In this document: in pieces, positions 42,284-51,632 of the stretch
Numbering within the stretch: the first letter of the stretch is position 1
Layout of the letters: each line of letters opens with the position of its first letter
Source of the DNA: Pseudarthrobacter sp. BIM B-2242
Lineage (GTDB): Bacteria > Actinomycetota > Actinomycetes > Actinomycetales > Micrococcaceae
Direction: 5' to 3'
NCBI RefSeq assembly: GCF_014764445.1
Contig: NZ_CP061721.1
Location: 620,001 to 684,000, forward strand
Length of the DNA stretch: 64,000 nt
Translations under genes and position numbers: made by a program
Notes under the pieces: model-generated
What the model was told of the DNA's origin: nothing
The model's database searches: none
Seen by the model: only the letters and a program-made list of their open reading frames with translations

Positions 42284-43650
42284 GCGCGGCAGAGAGCGGC
42301 CCCCGGCAGCTGCACCTGAACGCGTTCCTGATGAGCACCGGCCACCACGAGGCGTCGTGGCGGCTGCCCGAGAGCAACAGCCGCGCCGGCACGGACGTGC
42401 AGCATTTCCAGAAGCTGGCACAGACGGCCGAGCGCGGCAAACTGGACTCGATCTTCTTCGCCGATTCGCCGGTGCTGCACGGCAACGTGGGCCAGCGGCC
42501 GTACACCAGCCTCGAGCCCACGGTGCTGCTCGCCGCCATCGCGGCAGTCACCGAGAGGATCGGGCTCATCGCCACCGCCTCCACCACCTATAACGAGCCG
42601 TACAACCTGGCCCGGCGGTTTGCCTCCGTGGACCACATCAGCGGCGGCAGGACGGGGTGGAACGTTGTGACCACAGCGGGTGACGCGGCCGCCCGGAACT
42701 TCTCCCTCGCCGGCCAGCCAGCGCACTCGCAGCGGTATGAGCGGGCCGCAGAGTTCCTGGACGTGGCGAAGAAACTCTGGGACAGCTGGGAAGACGATGC
42801 CGTCGTGGCGGACAAGGGCGCCGGCGTGTGGGCCGACAGTTCCCGCGTGCACGCGGTCAACCATGAAGGCCGGCATTTCCAGGTGGAAGGCGCCCTCGAC
42901 GTCCCCAGGTCCGCCCAGGGGCACCCCGTGATTGTGCAGGCCGGCTCCTCCGAGAACGGCAAGGACTTCGCGGCCCGGTACGCGGAGGCAGTCTTCACGG
43001 CGCACCAGACCCTCGCCGATGCGCAGGACTTCTACGCCGACCTGAAAAAGCGGACGACGGCGGCCGGCCGGGACCCGCAGTCCATCAAGATCCTGCCGGG
43101 CATCGTTCCGGTGATCGCCGCCACCGAGGCCGAAGCCCTGAAGCTGGAGCAGGAGCTGGACGAACTGATCCTGCCCGAACACGCCCGCCGGCAGCTCGCC
43201 AACGTGCTGCGGGTTGCACCTGAATCGCTGAAGCTGGACGCCCGGCTGCCGGCGGATCTTCCGTCCGAGGACGAGATTGAGGGTGCCAAGAGCCGGTACA
43301 CGCTGATCGTGAACCTGGCGCGCCGTGAGCAGCTCACGGTGCGCCAGCTGATCGGCAGGCTGGGCGGCGGCCGCGGGCACCGGACCTTCTCCGGTACCCC
43401 GGAGCAGGTGGCGGACGCCATCCAGGACTGGTTCCAAGCGGGCGCGGCGGACGGCTTCAACATCATGCCGCCCGTGCTGCCCTCGGGCCTGGACATCTTT
43501 GTGGACCAGGTGGTGCCCATCCTGCAGGAACGGGGCCTGTTCCGGCACGAGTACTCCGGACGCACTCTGCGCGAACACTACGGACTGGCCGTCCCGGCCA
43601 ACTTGTTTGCCGAAGCGGAGGCCCCGGAACGGGTCCCGCAGCCTGCCTAA
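42280..43650 (+). CDS. LLM-class FMNH2-dependent monooxygenase (NtaA/SnaA/DszA family)
   Basis: 456-residue luciferase-like TIM-barrel monooxygenase. The N terminus LNAFLMSTGHHEASWRLPES, the segment RTGWNVVTTAGDAAARNF and PVIVQAGSSENGKDFAAR are those of the NtaA/SnaA/DszA group, which oxygenates sulfur or nitrogen compounds with reduced flavin supplied by a separate reductase. No flavin reductase is encoded in this operon. It begins with GTG overlapping the dioxygenase stop (GTGA), so translation is coupled. Likely role: opening a C-S bond of imported sulfonates, sulfones or thioethers. Confidence 0.9.
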   Translation: MSAAESGPRQLHLNAFLMSTGHHEASWRLPESNSRAGTDVQHFQKLAQTAERGKLDSIFFADSPVLHGNVGQRPYTSLEPTVLLAAIAAVTERIGLIATASTTYNEPYNLARRFASVDHISGGRTGWNVVTTAGDAAARNFSLAGQPAHSQRYERAAEFLDVAKKLWDSWEDDAVVADKGAGVWADSSRVHAVNHEGRHFQVEGALDVPRSAQGHPVIVQAGSSENGKDFAARYAEAVFTAHQTLADAQDFYADLKKRTTAAGRDPQSIKILPGIVPVIAATEAEALKLEQELDELILPEHARRQLANVLRVAPESLKLDARLPADLPSEDEIEGAKSRYTLIVNLARREQLTVRQLIGRLGGGRGHRTFSGTPEQVADAIQDWFQAGAADGFNIMPPVLPSGLDIFVDQVVPILQERGLFRHEYSGRTLREHYGLAVPANLFAEAEAPERVPQPA

Positions 43651-43667
43651 AAAGGCCCCAAACAAAG

Positions 43668-43714
43668 AGAGGTGCCCCGTCCTGACCGGACTCCGGTCGG
43701 GGCGGGGCACCTCT
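43668..43714 (+). terminator. Terminator of the sulfur operon
   Basis: Twelve-base perfect arms AGAGGTGCCCCG (43668-43679) and CGGGGCACCTCT (43703-43714), with further pairing inside, followed by TGTTCT. Confidence 0.85.
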
Positions 43715-43765
43715 GTTCTAAAGCGGGTGCAACGCTGGCGTCATCAGACCGGCATCAGGCCGGCA

Positions 43766-46700
43766 TCAGCCGCGCAGGCACTGCTGGTACTGGAACCAGG
43801 CGATGCCGTAACGGACCCAGCCCAGGATGTCGTACCACCTGGTGGGCGGTTCGGGGGCCGTGCAGACAGGCTGGACCGGTCCGCCAGCGCCCACCTGAAC
43901 CGCGGTTTTCACCACGGTGCCTGACTCGGCGGCCGTGAGGACCAGGGTGCCCGGTCCTGCAGCGGCCCCCGCCGGAACCGTGAGGTTCACGGTGGCCGCG
44001 CCGGCGGTCACCGGAACACTGCCGAGATCGGTCACCGTTCCGGCGGCGTCGGTGAATGCCGCGGCCAGGGAGGTGTTGACCGGGCTGCCCAGGGAGGTCA
44101 GGTCCAGCTTGCTGACGGTCAGGGTCATGGCATCGCCGGGCTTGACCTCAGCCGCCGTGGTGTTGGTTACGGCCACGGTGCGTCGGGCGAAATCAGGTGA
44201 CACCGGGTTGTGCCCCTGGAGGTATTTGATCCAGGCGTCACGGTCCACCAGGCCGGAGTCCCGGGTGCCGGTTCCGTCCTTGAAGACCCGGAAGTTGTCG
44301 CCGCCGGTTGCCAGGAAGCTGAACGTGCCGATCCGGTAGGACTTCGCCGGATCGATGAGGACGCCATCCACCCGGATCGAGGTGATCCGGTCACCTGCGG
44401 CGCGGGAGGCGTCGTAGGTGTAGTTGACGTTCCTGGACAATCCCAGCTGCTGGTAGGCGCGGCTGGGAACCGTGCCGTCGGCGTTGGTCTGCCACTGCTG
44501 CTCCAGCAGCGTCTTGAACTGGGCACCGGTCAGGGACGTGGTCCACAGGTTGTTCACGAACGGCAGGACCGAGTTGGCTTCCGCGTAGGTGATGGTTCCG
44601 TCCGGAGCGTAGTACAGCTCGTTGCGGAGGCCGCCGGGGTTGACGACGCCGATTTCCGCGCCGCCGAGGTCAGCAGGACTCAGCGAGTCGCGCAGGGAGT
44701 CCGCAACCAGGTTGCCCAGCGTGGATTCGCTGGCACGGTCATCGCGTTTGGCCGGTCCGCCCGCCGGGTCCGGGCTGAAGGCGGTGGTGATATCAGCGGT
44801 CAGCGCGCCCACCGGCTGGTTGCCGATCTCGGCTGCGGCCGCAAGGGCCTTCTGCACGATCGCGTCCACCGCTGCCACTCGCGGGTAGGCGGTCTTCAGC
44901 TCTTCAGCCGGGCGTGTGGTCCGCTTGACGTTGCCCGCCGTGTAGGCCGTGACCTGCTTGCTGGCAGTGTCCACCGTGAGCTTGATCTGGCCGATGTTTT
45001 CGCCGTAGTTGCCGGTCTGGACGATCGGCCGGGTCTTGCCCCCGGCACCGGGGACCGGGGCGTCCCAGGCGTATTCCTTGTGGGTGTGGCCCGTGAAGAT
45101 GGCGTCCACGTCGGCGGAGGTTTCGGTGACCAGCTTCGCGAACGGGCCGCCCGCTGCCACTTCCTGCTCCAGGGTGGCACCCTCCGGGGTTCCGGACCCG
45201 GCGCCGTCGTGGTTTTCCACGACGATCACATCGGCGAGGTTCTCTGCCGTGATCTTTGCTGCCACACGGTTGATGGCGTCCACGGGATCACCGAATTCAA
45301 GGTCGCTGATGCCGGCCGGTGTCACCAGGGACGGGACTTCCTGGGTGACGGTGCCGATGATGGCAACCTTCACACCGTCCATCTCCAGGACCGTGTACTC
45401 CGGCAGGACCGGTTCGGTGGTGCCCTTTGTGTAGACGTTGGCGCCCAGGTACGGGAAGGCGGCGTTGCTGCCGCCGGCAATGACGCGGTCGCGCAGGTCT
45501 GCCCAGCCGCCGTCGAACTCGTGGTTGCCCACGGCGGACGCGTCCAGCTCCAGGGCGTTCAGCACGTCGATGGTGGGCTGGTCCTTGGCGACAGCCGAGG
45601 CGAACAGCGAAGCACCGATGTTGTCCCCTGCGGACAGGAAAGCGGTGGCGCCCGGAGCGGACGCGCGCAGCTCTTCGACGGTGCCCGCGAACAGGACGGT
45701 GTTCGCGTCGATGCGGCCATGGAAATCGTTGATGCCAAGGAAGTTCAGCTCAACGCTGGCCGGGGTGACCGGGCCGGCAGGCAGGTCCAGGCCCACCACC
45801 ACGGGATCGTGGTCGCTGGCGCGGAACTGGTCCGGCGCATAGTAGTTGGTCACATTGTTGTTATACCTGCTGTATTCCAGCGCCACGGACTCTACGGAGT
45901 TAATGTTCCAGATGTCGGCACCGGTCACCACTGCATCGGCTGCCGGGGAAGCGAGGATGTGGTCCAGGGAACCCACCAGGCCGCCGAAGAGGTAGGAGTG
46001 TTTTGCGGAGCCGTCGGCGTTCTTGGCTTTTTCGTCCTGGTTGACGTAGCCGGCCGCCCGGAAGACGTTCATGGGGTCTTCGTGGGCGTAGGAGTTGAAG
46101 TCGCCGATCAGGAAAACCCTGGCGGTTCCCTTCTCCGACTGCAGCTTCGTGGAGAAGTCCAGGAGTGACTTGGCCTGGGCCGTGCGGGCGAGGTTGGACG
46201 CGCCCTGGCCCATGTCGGTGTCCTCCGGTGTGGCGGCGGAGCCCTTGGACTTGAAGTGGTTTGCGATGGCGATGAACGTCTTGTCATCGGCCGCACCCAC
46301 AGGTTTGAAGGCCTGGGCGAGCGGCTTGCGCGCGCTGGCGAAGGCGACGGTGTCGTTGTGGATCACGGATTCGCCGACCGGTTCCGCCACGGCCTTCTTG
46401 AAGATAAATGCGGTGCGGATCATGTCTTCATCGGCCAGCGGGGGAGCATTGGCAGGCGTGCGGACGTAGTCCCAGATGCCGGGTGTGGCGATGTTGAGGG
46501 AATCCACCAGCTTGGCCAGGGCGTCGTCGCGGTCCTTGCCGAACTGGGCCGAGTTCTCGATCTCCATCAGGGACACAACATCGGCGCCGGACTTTGTGAT
46601 GGCGGCAACGATCTTGTCCTGCTGGCGTTTGAAGTTCTCGGCGTTGGCAGCGCCGCGGGCGTCGCAGCCGCTGCGAACCGTGACGGGGTTGCCGTCGCGG

Positions 46701-48352
46701 TCCTCGTAGAACGTGCAGCCGGCGAGCTGGTCACCTGTGGTGGGGAAGTAGTTCAGCACGTTGAAGGAGGCGATCTTCAGGTTGCCGCCCACGCCCGCCG
46801 GAGCCTCTGTGCGGGTGGCGCCGAAGCTGGCCGGCTGGACGGTGCCCCTGTTGGCCTCGGTCAGGTGGGCCAGCGGCTGGAACTTCCAGGAGTTGTTGGC
46901 GTAGCTGAGCACCACATTCGTTGTGAACGTCACCGGGGAGCCCACCCGGACGGGATCCGTGGCCGTCAGGTACGGAAGCACCTGGGCCTTGGTGGCGGCG
47001 TCCCGGAGGAAGTTGGTGGTGGAGCCGTCGTCGAGCTTGATGCCGCGGGCGGCGTTGTCCGCCACGGTGGCCTGGTATTCGGCAGAGCCGTAGGGCGCGA
47101 CGGCGGTGGGCTGCACCAGCGTCGTGGTTCCGCCTGCGAGCCCGATTTCGCCGTACTGGTTCAGGGAGTAGTTGTCAGTCACGGTGACCGGCCCCTGCGG
47201 GGCGAGCAGCATGCCTTCGAGGGCTTCGCGGAAGGTTTCAGCGGCAGGCAGCGTGAAGTTGGTGGCCTTGACCTCCGGCGCGGCGTCCGTCAGCTTGGTG
47301 AGGCTGGCGGCATCCACCACGCTGACCTGGGTCATGCCGTTGAACTCGGACACCGTGCCGCTGACTTCGACGAAGTCGCCGATCTGCACGGAACCGGCGG
47401 TGGCAGGGGAGTACACAAATACAGCGTCCGACGCCGTCTGGCTGGCCGGGGTGAGGTCCCCGCCGGTCCCCGGGGTCTGGACGTAGTAACCGGCGAAACC
47501 GCCGGTGGGGAACGCCGCGGTGACCTTGCCACGCGTGGTCACCGTTGATCCGGCGAGCGGGCTGGCAGATCCGGTGCCCTGGATCTCGGCGATCGTTTTT
47601 GCCCCGACCGGTGCGGGGTCGGTCGGCGGATCAACGGGAGGATCAACCGGCGGGGTAACGGCGCCGGTGGAGGCCTGCGGGGTGATGTCGGCCTTCAGTG
47701 TGAAGTCCGCGGAATTGTCATTGCTGTCAGCAAAGCCGGCGCGGTTCAGGCTCTTGACGTCGGTGTTGCCGGCCGGGGCGGCAGCAGCCTTGGTTTCGAA
47801 GGTGTTCGACGTGCCATACCCCAGCAGGTCGGCGACACCGGCCGCCCCGATGACGGAACCGGTGGCAAGGCCGCTCAGGGCGGTGGCCTGCGTGGCCAGG
47901 ATGACCGTGCCGGTGGTGCCGGAGGGGTTCAGATTGGTGGCATTAACGTCGGCGGCCGGCAATTCAGCGGCCGTGGACGTGCCGCTGTTGGTGCCGCCCT
48001 TCACAAGGAAGTGGCCCTTCGCCGGAATGGTACCGGTCAGGGGTGCCACACCGGTGGGCGCGGCGCTGCCGGTGGCTGAGCGGTACTGGATGGACCAGCC
48101 GTCCAGGGAGACCGGGGCGTCGGAGGTGTTGTACAGCTCGACGAACTTGTTTCTGTAGGCCGCGCCGGCGCTGCCGCCGCTGAGGTAGGCCTCATTGATG
48201 ACAACGGCCGATGTGCCGGCAGCAGCTGAGACCTCTGCTGTGGCGTCAGCCCCTGAGACTTCCGCGACGGCGGGCACGGTTGCCAGCGGGGCAGCGATCA
48301 GCCCCACTGAGAGCGCTGTGCCCAGCGCTAATTTCCAAGGTTTGGTTTGCAT
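43766..48352 (-). CDS. Secreted ExeM/NucH-type nuclease fused to a 5'-nucleotidase
   Basis: 1528-residue exported protein. Signal peptide (ALGTALSVGLIAAPLATVPAVA) ends near residue 30. Then come a lamin-tail-like domain (VVINEAYLSGGSAGAAY ... FVELYNTS), an OB-like region near 245-360, an EEP nuclease near 520-850 (FNVLNYF, LMEIEN, GDFNSY, SDHDPVVVG) and a calcineurin-like 5'-nucleotidase from about 870 (INDFHGR, GDN, GNHEFD, GHTHKEY). A 5'-nucleotidase C domain (NLVADSLRD, NPGGLRNEL, ATGGDNFRVF) and a short Ig-like tail follow. Together these could cut extracellular DNA and dephosphorylate the products to nucleosides. No sortase motif is seen. Confidence 0.92.
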   Translation of the reverse strand: MQTKPWKLALGTALSVGLIAAPLATVPAVAEVSGADATAEVSAAAGTSAVVINEAYLSGGSAGAAYRNKFVELYNTSDAPVSLDGWSIQYRSATGSAAPTGVAPLTGTIPAKGHFLVKGGTNSGTSTAAELPAADVNATNLNPSGTTGTVILATQATALSGLATGSVIGAAGVADLLGYGTSNTFETKAAAAPAGNTDVKSLNRAGFADSNDNSADFTLKADITPQASTGAVTPPVDPPVDPPTDPAPVGAKTIAEIQGTGSASPLAGSTVTTRGKVTAAFPTGGFAGYYVQTPGTGGDLTPASQTASDAVFVYSPATAGSVQIGDFVEVSGTVSEFNGMTQVSVVDAASLTKLTDAAPEVKATNFTLPAAETFREALEGMLLAPQGPVTVTDNYSLNQYGEIGLAGGTTTLVQPTAVAPYGSAEYQATVADNAARGIKLDDGSTTNFLRDAATKAQVLPYLTATDPVRVGSPVTFTTNVVLSYANNSWKFQPLAHLTEANRGTVQPASFGATRTEAPAGVGGNLKIASFNVLNYFPTTGDQLAGCTFYEDRDGNPVTVRSGCDARGAANAENFKRQQDKIVAAITKSGADVVSLMEIENSAQFGKDRDDALAKLVDSLNIATPGIWDYVRTPANAPPLADEDMIRTAFIFKKAVAEPVGESVIHNDTVAFASARKPLAQAFKPVGAADDKTFIAIANHFKSKGSAATPEDTDMGQGASNLARTAQAKSLLDFSTKLQSEKGTARVFLIGDFNSYAHEDPMNVFRAAGYVNQDEKAKNADGSAKHSYLFGGLVGSLDHILASPAADAVVTGADIWNINSVESVALEYSRYNNNVTNYYAPDQFRASDHDPVVVGLDLPAGPVTPASVELNFLGINDFHGRIDANTVLFAGTVEELRASAPGATAFLSAGDNIGASLFASAVAKDQPTIDVLNALELDASAVGNHEFDGGWADLRDRVIAGGSNAAFPYLGANVYTKGTTEPVLPEYTVLEMDGVKVAIIGTVTQEVPSLVTPAGISDLEFGDPVDAINRVAAKITAENLADVIVVENHDGAGSGTPEGATLEQEVAAGGPFAKLVTETSADVDAIFTGHTHKEYAWDAPVPGAGGKTRPIVQTGNYGENIGQIKLTVDTASKQVTAYTAGNVKRTTRPAEELKTAYPRVAAVDAIVQKALAAAAEIGNQPVGALTADITTAFSPDPAGGPAKRDDRASESTLGNLVADSLRDSLSPADLGGAEIGVVNPGGLRNELYYAPDGTITYAEANSVLPFVNNLWTTSLTGAQFKTLLEQQWQTNADGTVPSRAYQQLGLSRNVNYTYDASRAAGDRITSIRVDGVLIDPAKSYRIGTFSFLATGGDNFRVFKDGTGTRDSGLVDRDAWIKYLQGHNPVSPDFARRTVAVTNTTAAEVKPGDAMTLTVSKLDLTSLGSPVNTSLAAAFTDAAGTVTDLGSVPVTAGAATVNLTVPAGAAAGPGTLVLTAAESGTVVKTAVQVGAGGPVQPVCTAPEPPTRWYDILGWVRYGIAWFQYQQCLRG

Positions 48353-48578
48353 CCGCTCTTACTTTCATTGGGGTGTCCCGGGTAGGGGACCCGATGGAAT
48401 GGTGTCCGGGTTGTACCCAAGGACAAGGCCGGACTCCGCCCCAGGTCAGGTGGTGTCCGGCACAGCAAAGCAGCACTGAATGAACGCAGGGTTGATTCCC
48501 CGTGTAGCGCTGTCTGCGGCGCGAGGTTGCAGGAGCAATGGTTGACCGGCCACCCCCAGGTGTCCGTCATCACAAAAG

Positions 48579-48620
48579 AATACCGGCCGGTAGCTTCGAG
48601 GGAAGCTGCCGGCCGGTATT
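48579..48620 (-). terminator. Terminator downstream of the two-domain VOC gene
   Basis: AATACCGGCCGG (48579-48590) pairs with CCGGCCGGTATT (48609-48620); on the minus strand a TTCTTTTG tract follows. Confidence 0.85.
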
Positions 48621-48636
48621 TGTCCGGAAAATTTAC

Positions 48637-49404
48637 TTAGGCGATGATCTTGAATATCGCGCCGGTGGGGTCGGCCAGCGTCGCGAGGCGCCCGAACGGC
48701 GAGTCCTCGGGGCCGTCAAGAACCGCGGCCCCCAACGCAACAGCCTTCTCGATGGAGGCGTCTGCGTCCTCCACATTGAAGTAGACCTGCCAGTTGGAGG
48801 GAACTTCAGCCGGCAGGTACCCTGACGCGTCCATGATGCCCGCCTTGGCCGAATCGCCGGCGCCCAGGGTGGTGTACCGGAACCCGGGGGTGTCGCTCAT
48901 AACGTCCGTGTCCCAGTTGAAGACGTTCTGGTAGAACTTCACGGCGGCGTCGTAGTCCTTGGTGTGCAGCTCGTGCCAGGCGGCAGCGCCGGGCTCGGCA
49001 ACGAGTTCGTACCCGCGCATTTCGCGGGGCTGCCACACGCCGATGGCAGCTCCGGAGGCATCCCCGATAATGGCCATGTGGCCCTGCTCCGGGACGTCCA
49101 TGGGTTCCATGTGCACCTGGCCGCCGTTGGCCGTGACGGCTTCGGCGGTGGCAGCTGCGTCATCCGAGCGCAGGTAGGTGGACCACACGTCGGGCATGCC
49201 GGCCTGTTCCGCGTCCTTTTGCATGAGGCCTGCCACGGTCTTGCCGTTCTTCCGGGCGGTGGTGTAGCCGCCGTACTTTTCCTCATCGCCGGTCTCGTAC
49301 TCCCAGCCGAAGAGCCCGCCGTAGAACTGGCGGGCTTTGGTGATGTCCGATGTCATGAGGTCGATCCAGCAGGGTGCGCCGGGGGTGATCTCGGGTGCAG
49401 GCAT
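48637..49404 (-). CDS. Two-domain VOC-family protein
   Basis: 255-residue tandem glyoxalase-fold protein: domain 1 from PCWIDLMTSDITKARQFYGGLFGW to GAAIGVWQP, domain 2 from AWHELHTKDYDAAVKFYQNVF to ADPTGAIFKI. The spacing of acidic and His residues resembles the CFP-30B/hydroxylase-like VOC proteins common in actinobacteria, whose substrates are unknown. The start at 49404 (MPAPEITPG) fits family length; upstream residues from 49470 do not. Confidence 0.88.
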   Translation of the reverse strand: MPAPEITPGAPCWIDLMTSDITKARQFYGGLFGWEYETGDEEKYGGYTTARKNGKTVAGLMQKDAEQAGMPDVWSTYLRSDDAAATAEAVTANGGQVHMEPMDVPEQGHMAIIGDASGAAIGVWQPREMRGYELVAEPGAAAWHELHTKDYDAAVKFYQNVFNWDTDVMSDTPGFRYTTLGAGDSAKAGIMDASGYLPAEVPSNWQVYFNVEDADASIEKAVALGAAVLDGPEDSPFGRLATLADPTGAIFKIIA

Positions 49405-49496
49405 GGTGGACTCTTTCTGTTGAGGGATGGCAACAGCAAAGACCCTATGCGGGGGCTCCGACAGTTTCAACGGGTGGGCGCCGGCCCGGAAACGAA

Positions 49497-49535
49497 GGAA
49501 CCCCGGTTCGCCATTTACTGGCTAACCGGGGTTCC
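49497..49535 (-). terminator. Terminator downstream of tRNA-Ser(UGA)
   Basis: GGAACCCCGGTT (49497-49508) pairs with AACCGGGGTTCC (49524-49535); TTCGTTT follows on the minus strand. Confidence 0.8.
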
Positions 49536-49540
49536 ATTCG

Positions 49541-49628
49541 CGGAAGGTAAGAGATTCGAACTCTTGGTACGGGGTTACCGCACACTAGTTTTCAAGACTA
49601 GCTCCTTCGGCCGCTCGGACAACCTTCC
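49541..49628 (-). tRNA. tRNA-Ser, anticodon UGA
   Basis: 88-nt class II tRNA. Acceptor GGAAGGT pairs with ACCTTCC, discriminator G. Anticodon stem CTAGT/ACTAG encloses CTTGAAA, giving TGA. T arm AGAGTTCGAATCTCT and a long variable arm are present. Confidence 0.95.
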
Positions 49629-49737
49629 CTACCCAGTAGTGTTTCATAGGCAGTTGGCTGCAACAAAACAGAGTCTGCCGTGCGTCCGGTGCACACTGGT
49701 TCTGGGGCACGAATCAGCTAGAAAACGGGAGTACTCC

Positions 49738-50721
49738 ATGAAAGCCATCTACATCGCAGAACCCGGTGGTCCGGAGGTGCTGGAAGTCCGTGAAGTGGAC
49801 GCTCCGGTGCCCGGCCAGGGGGAGGTGCTGATCGACGTCGTCGCCGCCGGCCTGAACCGCGCGGATGTGCAGCAGCGCCGGGGCTTTTACCCGCCGCCGC
49901 CCGGTGCGTCCGAGATTCCTGGCTTGGAGGTCTCCGGGAGGATCGCAGGGTTCGGCCCCGGTGTGACGAAAGCGTTCTCCGTGGGTGACAAGGTGGTGGC
50001 GCTGCTGGCCGGCGGCGGTTACGCGGAGAAGGTTGCCGTGCCGGCGGAGCAGGTCCTGAGGATTCCCGACGGCGTGGACCTGGTCACTGCCGCGTCCCTG
50101 CCCGAAGTGGCGGCCACGGTGTACTCGAACCTGGTCATGACGGCGCAGCTGCAGGCGGGCGAAACCGTCCTGATCCACGGCGCCACCGGGGGGATCGGCA
50201 CCATGGCCATCCAGATGGCCAAGGCCTTGGGCGCCAAAGTAGCCACCACTGCGGGGTCTGACGAGAAAGTGGGGACAGCCAAAGCCTTCCTGGGGGCGGA
50301 CATCGCCATCAACTACAAAGAGGAAGACTTCCCGGACAGCCTGCGCCGGCAGAACGGCGGCAAGGGAGCGGACGTCATCCTGGATGTGGTGGGCGCCAAG
50401 TACCTGGCGAAGAATATTGACGCGCTGGCCGACTACGGCCGGCTCGTGGTCATCGGGCTGCAGGGCGGCGCCAAGGGCGAGCTCGATCTCGGCCAGCTCC
50501 TGCGGAAGCGGGCCGCCGTGGTGGCAACAGCGCTGAGGCCCCGCCCCGTGGCCGAGAAGGGCGCCATCATGAGTGCCGTGCGCGAGTCGGTGTGGCCGCT
50601 TATCACCGACGGCAGCATCCGTCCGCTGGTGGCAAAAACTTTCCCGCTGAACCAGGCGGGGGAGGCGCACAAATACTTTGACACGGGCGACCACGTGGGA
50701 AAGATCCTGCTGGTCATGTAG
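49738..50721 (+). CDS. NAD(P)H-quinone oxidoreductase (MDR superfamily, PIG3-like)
   Basis: 327-residue zinc-free medium-chain reductase. It starts MKAIYIAEPGGPEVLEVREV, has LNRADVQQRRGFYPPPPGASEIPGLEVSG in pieces typical of PIG3/quinone oxidoreductases, and binds NADPH through IHGATGGIGTMAIQ. Catalytic-zinc ligands are absent, as expected in this branch. Likely substrates are quinones or enones. The ATG at 49738 is the first residue of the family N terminus. A PadR regulator follows 135 bases downstream on the same strand. Confidence 0.92.
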   Translation: MKAIYIAEPGGPEVLEVREVDAPVPGQGEVLIDVVAAGLNRADVQQRRGFYPPPPGASEIPGLEVSGRIAGFGPGVTKAFSVGDKVVALLAGGGYAEKVAVPAEQVLRIPDGVDLVTAASLPEVAATVYSNLVMTAQLQAGETVLIHGATGGIGTMAIQMAKALGAKVATTAGSDEKVGTAKAFLGADIAINYKEEDFPDSLRRQNGGKGADVILDVVGAKYLAKNIDALADYGRLVVIGLQGGAKGELDLGQLLRKRAAVVATALRPRPVAEKGAIMSAVRESVWPLITDGSIRPLVAKTFPLNQAGEAHKYFDTGDHVGKILLVM

Positions 50722-50743
50722 CGGCCAGGCCGTCGGCCCCGTG

Positions 50744-50801
50744 AATACTGAGTATTGCTTCTGGCGGGGCGTCGGGTTACTCTCGAGCCATACGCAGTAT
50801 G
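50744..50801 (+). promoter_or_regulatory. padR promoter with two ATAC-N3-GTAT operators
   Basis: -35 TTGCTT (50755-50760), 17-base spacer, -10 TACTCT (50778-50783). Dyad AATACT-G-AGTATT (50744-50756) abuts and overlaps the -35. Dyad CATAC-GCA-GTATG (50789-50801) lies at the expected transcription start. Both share ATAC-N3-GTAT; centres are 45 bp apart. Confidence 0.72.
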
Positions 50802-50856
50802 CACGCGTCCTGGGGGTCCGTGCATGCCACAGGCTCACGCCCCCGCCAGGAGTGAC

Positions 50857-51483
50857 ATGTCCATCCGCCACAGCCTCCTCGCCCTGCTGCAGGACCAGCC
50901 GCGGTACGGCTACCAGCTCAGGGTTGAGTTCGAGAACCGAACCGGATCCACCTGGCCGCTGAACATCGGGCAGGTGTACACCACGCTGGACCGCCTGGAA
51001 CGTGACGGACTGGTCAGCAACGATGGCAGCGACGGCGAAGGCCACGTGGTCTACAGCATTACCGCCGCGGGCGCGGCGGAAGTCGAAGGCTGGTTTGCCG
51101 CCCCCGTGGAGCGCGCCAACCCGCCACGCAACGAACTCGCCATCAAGCTCGCGCTCGCCGTGACGCTGCCCGGTGTGGATGTGCAGGCCATTATCCAGGC
51201 CCAGCGGGTGGCGTCCATCCGGGCGCACCAGGATTACACCAGGTCCCGGCGGGATACGGCCGCCAACCAGAAGCCGGCGGACACCGCCTGGCTGCTGGTA
51301 CTGGATTCGCTCATCTTCCAAACCGAGGCCGAGGTCCGCTGGCTGGATCTCTGCGAGGCGCGGATGGTGCAGCAGGCCCAGAACGCAGGCCCGGGAGCCA
51401 ACGGCCAGGGCACGCCACGAAAACCGTCCAACGGCGTCACGACGGAAGAAGCTGCCCCGCTCACCCCGGAAACGCGCCGATAA
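50857..51483 (+). CDS. PadR-family transcriptional regulator
   Basis: 208-residue PadR protein. The winged helix is MSIRHSLLALLQDQPRYGYQL then WPLNIGQVYTTLDRLERDGLV and wing GHVVYSITAAG; the C-terminal half is a long helical dimer domain (RWLDLCEARMV). The ATG at 50857 has AGGAG upstream; in-frame starts from 50755 lie inside the promoter. Two matching dyads in its promoter suggest autorepression. No target transporter is adjacent downstream in the usual way; the quinone oxidoreductase upstream is a possible partner. Confidence 0.92.
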   Translation: MSIRHSLLALLQDQPRYGYQLRVEFENRTGSTWPLNIGQVYTTLDRLERDGLVSNDGSDGEGHVVYSITAAGAAEVEGWFAAPVERANPPRNELAIKLALAVTLPGVDVQAIIQAQRVASIRAHQDYTRSRRDTAANQKPADTAWLLVLDSLIFQTEAEVRWLDLCEARMVQQAQNAGPGANGQGTPRKPSNGVTTEEAAPLTPETRR

Positions 51484-51632
51484 GGATCCAGGAGCTGCCG
51501 CAGATCGGAAGTTTTACCAGGACATCAACCCGGGAGGTGGGGGCCTGACCAGCGGCTTCGGTATGCCGGCCGCCGCAATCCGTTACGCCGTTGGGTCTTT
51601 TCCATTGGAAGCCGCAGGCCTACGGTGGGGGC

